Shown here: positions 6,787 through 10,045 of the stretch, piece after piece
How positions within the stretch are numbered: position 1 is the stretch's first letter
Layout of the letters: each line of letters begins with the position of its first letter
Assembly (NCBI GenBank): GCA_012800215.1
Contig: JAAZJT010000167.1
Coordinates: 1 to 10,045, forward strand
Reading direction: 5' to 3'
From: Bacillota bacterium
GTDB lineage: Bacteria > Bacillota > Dethiobacteria > Dethiobacterales > Dethiobacteraceae
DNA: 10,045 nucleotides
Program-made: the position numbers and the translations under genes
The notes under the pieces: model-generated
What the model saw: only the letters and a program-made list of their open reading frames with translations
The model's database searches: none
Told to the model about the DNA's origin: nothing

Positions 6787-6794
6787 AGGAGGTG
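6787..6794 (+). promoter_or_regulatory. Ribosome binding site that sets a TTG start for the rseC-like gene
   Basis: AGGAGGTG, a near-perfect anti-16S match, lies 9 bases before the TTG at 6804. No ATG is available near the start of the conserved region. Confidence 0.85.
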
Positions 6795-6803
6795 TGATAA
6801 AAC

Positions 6804-7250
6804 TTGGAACAAATCGGGCTTGTAGTTGAAGTTAAAGACGATATGGCAATTGTAGCAGTGCAGCGTCACGATGTTTGTGCAAAATGCGGCGCTTGCGGTG
6901 TTGCTGTTTCCGGACGTGGTGAAACGCAGCTGAAAGCTCTAAATAAAGTAAATGCTACAGTTGGACAAACTGTGAAAGTAACCAGTGATACAGCTTATGT
7001 CCTCAAAGCTTCCTTTGTAGTCTATTTACTGCCAATTTTGGCTTTATTATTAGGAATATACGTAGGGCAGCAAGTGGAGGGAAATTTTGCTGCACTTAGA
7101 ATGGACATTATTTTAGGGTTTGCTTTTTTGTTAGCTTCATATTTATTGGTGCGTAGTTATGATAGAAAAGCAGCCAAACAGAAAGTATTGGCTACGGTGG
7201 TGGAGATAATTCCTGAATCTTATTCTGGACCGGAGGATGAGAAATGTTAA
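6804..7250 (+). CDS. rseC: RseC/SoxR-reducing family membrane protein
   Basis: Small integral membrane protein of the RseC (MucC) family, whose members in proteobacteria aid sigma-E control or the reduction of SoxR together with Rnf-type complexes. It has 148 residues. An N-terminal soluble part (GLVVEVKDDMAIVAVQRHDV) holds a cysteine cluster CAKCGAC (C25, C28, C31). Two helices follow at about 70-87 and 101-117, and then a short polar tail. The clustered Cys residues could bind a metal or an iron-sulfur group, which is inferred. The gene overlaps the next one by 7 bases, so the two are translated together. Its job in this organism is unknown; Firmicutes often have the family without SoxR or sigma-E. 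Confidence 0.8.
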   Translation: MEQIGLVVEVKDDMAIVAVQRHDVCAKCGACGVAVSGRGETQLKALNKVNATVGQTVKVTSDTAYVLKASFVVYLLPILALLLGIYVGQQVEGNFAALRMDIILGFAFLLASYLLVRSYDRKAAKQKVLATVVEIIPESYSGPEDEKC

Positions 7251-7816
7251 TATTAGGGATAGCGGGGAGCCCGCGGAGGAATGGCAATACGGAAATCTTG
7301 TTGGATGAAGCCCTGAGAGGTGCGCGTGAGGCTGGTGCAGAGGTAGAAAAAATAGTTTTAAGTGAGCTTACATATTCTCCATGCATTGCATGTGATAAGT
7401 GCGCAAAAACGGGGATCTGCGTTTTAAAGGATGACATGCAGGAAGTTTATGACAAAATAGTAGCAGCAGATGCTATGATTTTTGCTTCGCCCAATTATTT
7501 TTATAATGTTTCGGCTTGGGCTAAAGCAGCTATAGACCGCTCACAGGCACTATGGGCACGGAAGTATAAACTAAAAGACCCACTACTGCGTAAAAACAAA
7601 AAAGGCTTTTTTATCAGTGTGGCAGCAACCAAAGGTGTTCGCTTGTTCAAAGGCAGTATGTGGACAATGCAGTATTTTTTTGAAGCAGCCGGTTATAAAT
7701 CAGCAGGGCGTTTGCTGGTGAGAGCAGTGGATGGTAAAGGCGAGATTTTAAAAGAACCTAAATATTTAGAAGCAGCTTTCAAACTTGGTCAGGAGGCTGC
7801 TGCTAAAGACGAGTAA
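7244..7816 (+). CDS. Flavodoxin-fold oxidoreductase with compact Cys motif (iron-sulfur flavoprotein-like)
   Basis: Predicted cytoplasmic FMN protein of the NADPH-dependent FMN reductase/flavodoxin superfamily. It has 190 residues. The FMN phosphate loop GSPRRNGNTE is at 8-17, and a second flavin-side segment ASPNYFYNVSAWAKAAIDR at 81-99. A compact cysteine motif C47-x2-C50-x2-C53-x5-C59 is inserted after the second strand. The same type of motif binds a 4Fe-4S cluster in the iron-sulfur flavoprotein (Isf) of Methanosarcina, so an electron-transfer role is likely. The substrate or partner is unknown. GGAGG (7232-7236) precedes the ATG by 7 bases, within the end of the rseC-like gene. A terminator follows 10 bases after the stop. 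Related proteins lacking the full cysteine set are plain flavin reductases. Confidence 0.82.
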   Translation: MLILGIAGSPRRNGNTEILLDEALRGAREAGAEVEKIVLSELTYSPCIACDKCAKTGICVLKDDMQEVYDKIVAADAMIFASPNYFYNVSAWAKAAIDRSQALWARKYKLKDPLLRKNKKGFFISVAATKGVRLFKGSMWTMQYFFEAAGYKSAGRLLVRAVDGKGEILKEPKYLEAAFKLGQEAAAKDE

Positions 7817-7826
7817 ACATGTCAAA

Positions 7827-7860
7827 ACCCCAGCTAAGGCTGGGGTAATTTATTTTTTTT
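7827..7860 (+). terminator. Intrinsic terminator after the flavoprotein gene
   Basis: CCCCAGC (7828-7834) pairs with GCTGGGG (7839-7845), with one extra A-T pair at the base and a 4-nt loop. It is followed by a T-rich tract ending in eight Ts (7853-7860). It isolates the rseC-flavoprotein unit from the lysine genes. Confidence 0.92.
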
Positions 7861-7907
7861 ACTTTAAAGAAGCTTTAACTGTTTTTCCCGGTCAGCAATC
7901 CTATTGA

Positions 7908-7936
7908 TTGACAGGAGTAGGATCCTGTGATAGAAT
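7908..7936 (+). promoter_or_regulatory. Strong sigma-A promoter for the lysine unit
   Basis: A perfect -35 TTGACA (7908-7913) and -10 TAGAAT (7931-7936) are 17 bp apart, with a TGA extension (7928-7930) just before the -10. Transcription should start near 7943, about 25 bases before the riboswitch. An inverted repeat, ACAGGA (7911-7916) and TCCTGT (7923-7928), fills much of the spacer and may be an operator. Confidence 0.88.
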
Positions 7937-7967
7937 CTTTGCAAACAAAATATATGCCTCACCATGG

Positions 7968-8147
7968 GTGAGGTAGAGGTGCGGTGAGCCATGAGTAATA
8001 TCGGGGAGAAAGGGAATTTCTGTGAGCCGGTATGAAAGGGGGCGCCGCCGAAGTCCATGCTTCCCAAGCATGCGGCTGGGCCGTCAGTGAAGAACTGCCG
8101 GACTGTCACCGCAATTTTCCCTGATTTGCGGTGGAGAGCTATCTCAC
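7968..8147 (+). ncRNA. Lysine riboswitch (L-box) aptamer
   Basis: Cis-acting RNA that binds lysine and shuts off downstream gene expression. The closing helix P1 pairs GTGAGGTAG (7968-7976) with CTATCTCAC (8139-8147). Conserved L-box core segments are visible in order: GAGGTAGAGGTGCG (7970-7983), AGTA (7994-7997), TGAAAGGGGGCGCCGCCGAA (8033-8052), and GGAGAGCTATC near the 3' end. A helix of eight pairs, CACCGCAA (8107-8114) with TTGCGGTG (8126-8133), lies near the 3' side. The location before lysA and ahead of an intrinsic terminator fits transcriptional control by lysine. It was first considered as a cobalamin riboswitch, but the L-box core sequences exclude that. Confidence 0.95.
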
Positions 8148-8155
8148 AAAGGGGT

Positions 8156-8207
8156 GTAGGTTGTTGATGCTGATGCTGCGACCGACAAGCAACCTGTCGG
8201 TTTTTTT
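8156..8207 (+). terminator. Riboswitch expression platform with terminator and alternative helix
   Basis: The terminator is ACCGACA (8181-8187) paired with TGTCGGT (8195-8201), a 7-nt loop and a seven-T tract (8201-8207). A competing helix can form between 8156-8165 (with AGGTTG) and 8188-8197 (with CAACCT), ten pairs including three G-U. It would disrupt the 3' arm of the terminator and serve as the antiterminator when lysine is low. Confidence 0.85.
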
Positions 8208-8233
8208 GTACTTTTGAACTGCCAATATATGTT

Positions 8234-8263
8234 TGCCTTATTAACAAATTAACAAATAAGGCA
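8234..8263 (+). repeat. Perfect 9-bp inverted repeat between riboswitch and lysA
   Basis: TGCCTTATT (8234-8242) and AATAAGGCA (8255-8263) flank a 12-nt loop. The left arm and loop contain a tandem repeat of TTAACAAA (8241-8256). It lies just before the lysA ribosome binding site and lacks a T-tract, so it is not a standard terminator. Its function is unknown; it may stabilise or help process the mRNA. Confidence 0.6.
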
Positions 8264-8286
8264 TTTAGCTGGAGAGGGGAGTTTTT

Positions 8287-9600
8287 ATGTTTTTACCGGG
8301 TACGATGCAAATAAATGCCAAAGGGCATTTGGAGATCGGTGGATGTGACACTACGTTGTTAGTACAGGAATTTGGCACACCACTTTATGTTATGGATGAG
8401 GAATTAATACGTCATAATTGCCGTATTTATCGAGATATTTTTGCTCGCATCTATCCCCATAGCCAGGTTGCATATGCGGGCAAAGCTTTTTTAACTACAG
8501 CAATGTGCCGTTTATTGGCGGAGGAAGGCCTGGCTTTAGATGTAGTTTCAGGCGGTGAAATTTATACTGCTTTGTCCGCAGGTTTCCCGGCAGACAAAAT
8601 GATTTACCATGGTAATAATAAAACACCGGCTGAAATTCAGCTAGCTCTGAACAGCGGCGTAGGTTGCTTTGTAGTTGACAGTATCTCCGAATTGGAGTTA
8701 TTGGAAGAATTGGCTGCCGCTGCCGGGAAAAAAGCCAATATCTATTTTCGAATTAAACCAGGCATTGAGGCTCATACGCATCATTACATTCAAACGGGTC
8801 AGATAGACTCTAAGTTTGGTTTGGGGCTTGCCGACGGTCAGGCTTTAACTGCTGTTGAGAGGGCTTTAAAAATGCCACATATAGAACTAAAGGGGCTGCA
8901 CTGCCATATTGGTTCACAGATTTTTGACTTGAAACCTTTTCAGTTGGCTGCTCGGGTAATGATGGACTTGATAAATGAGATTAAGGAGAAAACAGGTTTC
9001 TTAATTGAGGAGCTGGATCTTGGCGGAGGTTTGGGTATCCGTTACTTAAACAGTGATTTGCCTGCTTCTGTTACTGATTATTTAGAAAAAATTACAGCGG
9101 CGGTGAAAGAAAGGGCAGCTGCCCACAATTTGCCTTTGCCTAAGTTATTAGTGGAACCAGGCCGCTCGATAGTGGGGGAAGCCGGAACTACCCTTTACAC
9201 AGTTGGAGCAATTAAAGAAGTACCCGGTGTGCGCAGCTATGTGGCAGTTGACGGTGGAATGATGGATAATTTGCGTACAGCCTTATATGAAGCAAAGTAC
9301 GAGGCAATATTAGCGAATCGTGCCAACGCTCCTAAGGAGCAGGTTGTTTCCATCGCAGGCAAAGCCTGTGACTCAGGAGATATGTTAATTTGGTATATTG
9401 AGCTGCCGCGCTTGACCAGGGGGGATTTGCTGGCAGTACTTTCTACAGGAGCTTATCATTATTCTATGTCTAACAACTATAATCGTTTTACCAGGCCGGC
9501 TGTAGTTTTTGTGCAAAACGGGCAGGCGGATTTAGTGGTCAGACGGGAATCGTATGCCGACCTGATTCGTAATGATATCATCCCGGAACGTATGCGATAA
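8287..9600 (+). CDS. lysA: Diaminopimelate decarboxylase
   Basis: PLP enzyme that decarboxylates meso-diaminopimelate to lysine, the last step of lysine biosynthesis, in the cytoplasm. It has 437 residues, typical of the fold-type III family. The PLP lysine is K66 in VAYAGKAF. Other landmarks are HCHIGSQ (205-211), GGGLG (246-250), EPGRSIVGEAG (290-300), the catalytic Cys motif CDSGD (361-365) and the PLP-side segment GAYHYSMSNNYN (388-399). A purine-rich site, GGAGAGGGGAG (8271-8281), precedes the ATG. Transcription passes through the lysine riboswitch, so product feedback is direct. There is no terminator after the stop, and asd follows 176 bases later, suggesting readthrough. Arginine/ornithine-type relatives share the fold, but the motifs and riboswitch support LysA. 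Confidence 0.97.
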   Translation: MFLPGTMQINAKGHLEIGGCDTTLLVQEFGTPLYVMDEELIRHNCRIYRDIFARIYPHSQVAYAGKAFLTTAMCRLLAEEGLALDVVSGGEIYTALSAGFPADKMIYHGNNKTPAEIQLALNSGVGCFVVDSISELELLEELAAAAGKKANIYFRIKPGIEAHTHHYIQTGQIDSKFGLGLADGQALTAVERALKMPHIELKGLHCHIGSQIFDLKPFQLAARVMMDLINEIKEKTGFLIEELDLGGGLGIRYLNSDLPASVTDYLEKITAAVKERAAAHNLPLPKLLVEPGRSIVGEAGTTLYTVGAIKEVPGVRSYVAVDGGMMDNLRTALYEAKYEAILANRANAPKEQVVSIAGKACDSGDMLIWYIELPRLTRGDLLAVLSTGAYHYSMSNNYNRFTRPAVVFVQNGQADLVVRRESYADLIRNDIIPERMR

Positions 9601-9776
9601 AAAACATAAATGAAAGCGAAGAAGGTGTGGCAGGCAGGAAAAGCAGTGAATACTGTGGAAGTATACGCATTTAATATAATGTTAATTTATGCACAAATGT
9701 ACTTAATATGGCAAAGATGATTTTCTATGACCTTTAGCAGGAATTATTTTCAATTTTACATGAGGGGGTAGTTGAA
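9601..9776 (+). other. Spacer between lysA and asd with possible weak promoter
   Basis: This stretch holds no convincing gene or terminator. A perfect TATAAT lies at 9675-9680 but has no good -35 at 16-18 bp (CTGTGG at best). It may be a weak internal promoter giving asd some expression independent of the lysine riboswitch. The asd binding site GAGGGGG (9762-9768) ends the spacer. Confidence 0.3.
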
Positions 9777-10045
9777 ATGAAAAAGTATAATGTTGCTGTT
9801 GTTGGTGCTACAGGTATGGTCGGGCAAACCTTGGTACAGGTGCTGCAGGAACGTAATTTTCCTGTGGGAAACTTAAAGTTGCTGGCTTCAGCCCGTTCTG
9901 CAGGTACCAAGGTTGAAATGCTGGGGAAGGATTATTTAGTGGAGGAAGCAAATCCCGAAGCCTTTGAAGGTGTGGAAATAGCCTTCTTTAGTGCCGGGGG
10001 AGCCGTCAGCCAGGAGTTGGCTCCAGAGGCAGTACGGCGCGGTGC
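9777..10045 (+). CDS. asd: Aspartate-semialdehyde dehydrogenase, 3' end cut by window
   Basis: Reduces aspartyl phosphate to aspartate semialdehyde with NADPH, the branch point to lysine, diaminopimelate, threonine and methionine. Only the first 89 residues and part of the next codon are present, and the frame is open at the right edge. The start MKKYNVAVVGATGMVGQ holds the Rossmann motif GATGMVG (10-16). SARSAGTK (38-45) is the segment that binds the NADP phosphate, and FSAGG (71-75) is also conserved. The full protein is normally about 330-345 residues, and its catalytic Cys lies beyond the window. GAGGGGG lies 8 bases before the ATG. Its place after lysA suggests a lysine/aspartate-pathway operon continuing to the right. 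Confidence 0.95.
   Translation, partial: MKKYNVAVVGATGMVGQTLVQVLQERNFPVGNLKLLASARSAGTKVEMLGKDYLVEEANPEAFEGVEIAFFSAGGAVSQELAPEAVRRG

Noticed and set aside
7968..8147. Cobalamin riboswitch
   Set aside because: The conserved segments and the P1 helix match the lysine (L-box) class, and lysA follows directly.
7864..8247. Minus-strand open frame of 127 codons across the lysine leader
   Set aside because: It is antisense to the riboswitch, resembles no known protein type and is explained by the RNA structure.
9610..9720. Possible 36-codon gene between lysA and asd
   Set aside because: There is no ribosome binding site, no recognisable feature, and it covers the possible -10 element.

Overview
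The window looks like chromosomal DNA of a low-to-moderate G+C Bacillota (Firmicutes), most likely an anaerobic or respiratory member of the Clostridia or a related class. The reasons are strong AGGAGG-type ribosome binding sites, TTG starts behind such sites, sigma-A-type promoters, short hairpin plus T-tract terminators, a lysine (L-box) riboswitch ahead of lysA, and the protein families present. The genus cannot be named from this sequence. All genes lie on the + strand, and there is no sign of mobile elements, CRISPR, rRNA or tRNA.

Layout. (1) Bases 1-1686 hold the 3' part of an asparagine synthetase gene (asnB-like), closed by a hairpin terminator. (2) Bases about 1755-6626 are one compact operon for cytochrome c maturation, with its own promoter region and terminator. 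Its order is ccmA, ccmB, ccmC, a 39-codon ccmD-like gene, ccmE, resB (ccs1/ccsB type) and resC (ccsA type). Genes from ccmA to ccmE overlap or nearly touch, as do resB and resC. (3) Bases about 6693-7860 hold a two-gene unit with a good promoter: an RseC-type membrane protein and a flavodoxin-fold protein with a compact four-cysteine motif like that of iron-sulfur flavoproteins. A strong terminator follows. (4) From 7908 to the right edge lies a lysine-biosynthesis unit: a strong promoter, a lysine riboswitch with an intrinsic terminator, lysA, and the start of asd (aspartate-semialdehyde dehydrogenase), which is cut by the window end.

The most interesting feature is the cytochrome c operon. 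It joins the heme export and chaperone part of System I (CcmABCDE) to the heme-lyase pair of System II (ResB/ResC). No CcmF, CcmG or CcmH gene lies in the window. Its CcmE has Cys in place of the usual heme-binding His (CPSKY), the variant known from the System I* of Desulfovibrio and archaea. A plausible model is that CcmABCD loads heme onto Cys-type CcmE, which passes it to the ResB/ResC synthetase instead of to CcmF. That hand-over is inferred and is not shown by the sequence. Upstream of ccmA, three TCAC cores spaced exactly 11 bp apart look like a binding site for an OmpR/PhoB-type response regulator, possibly ResD-like.
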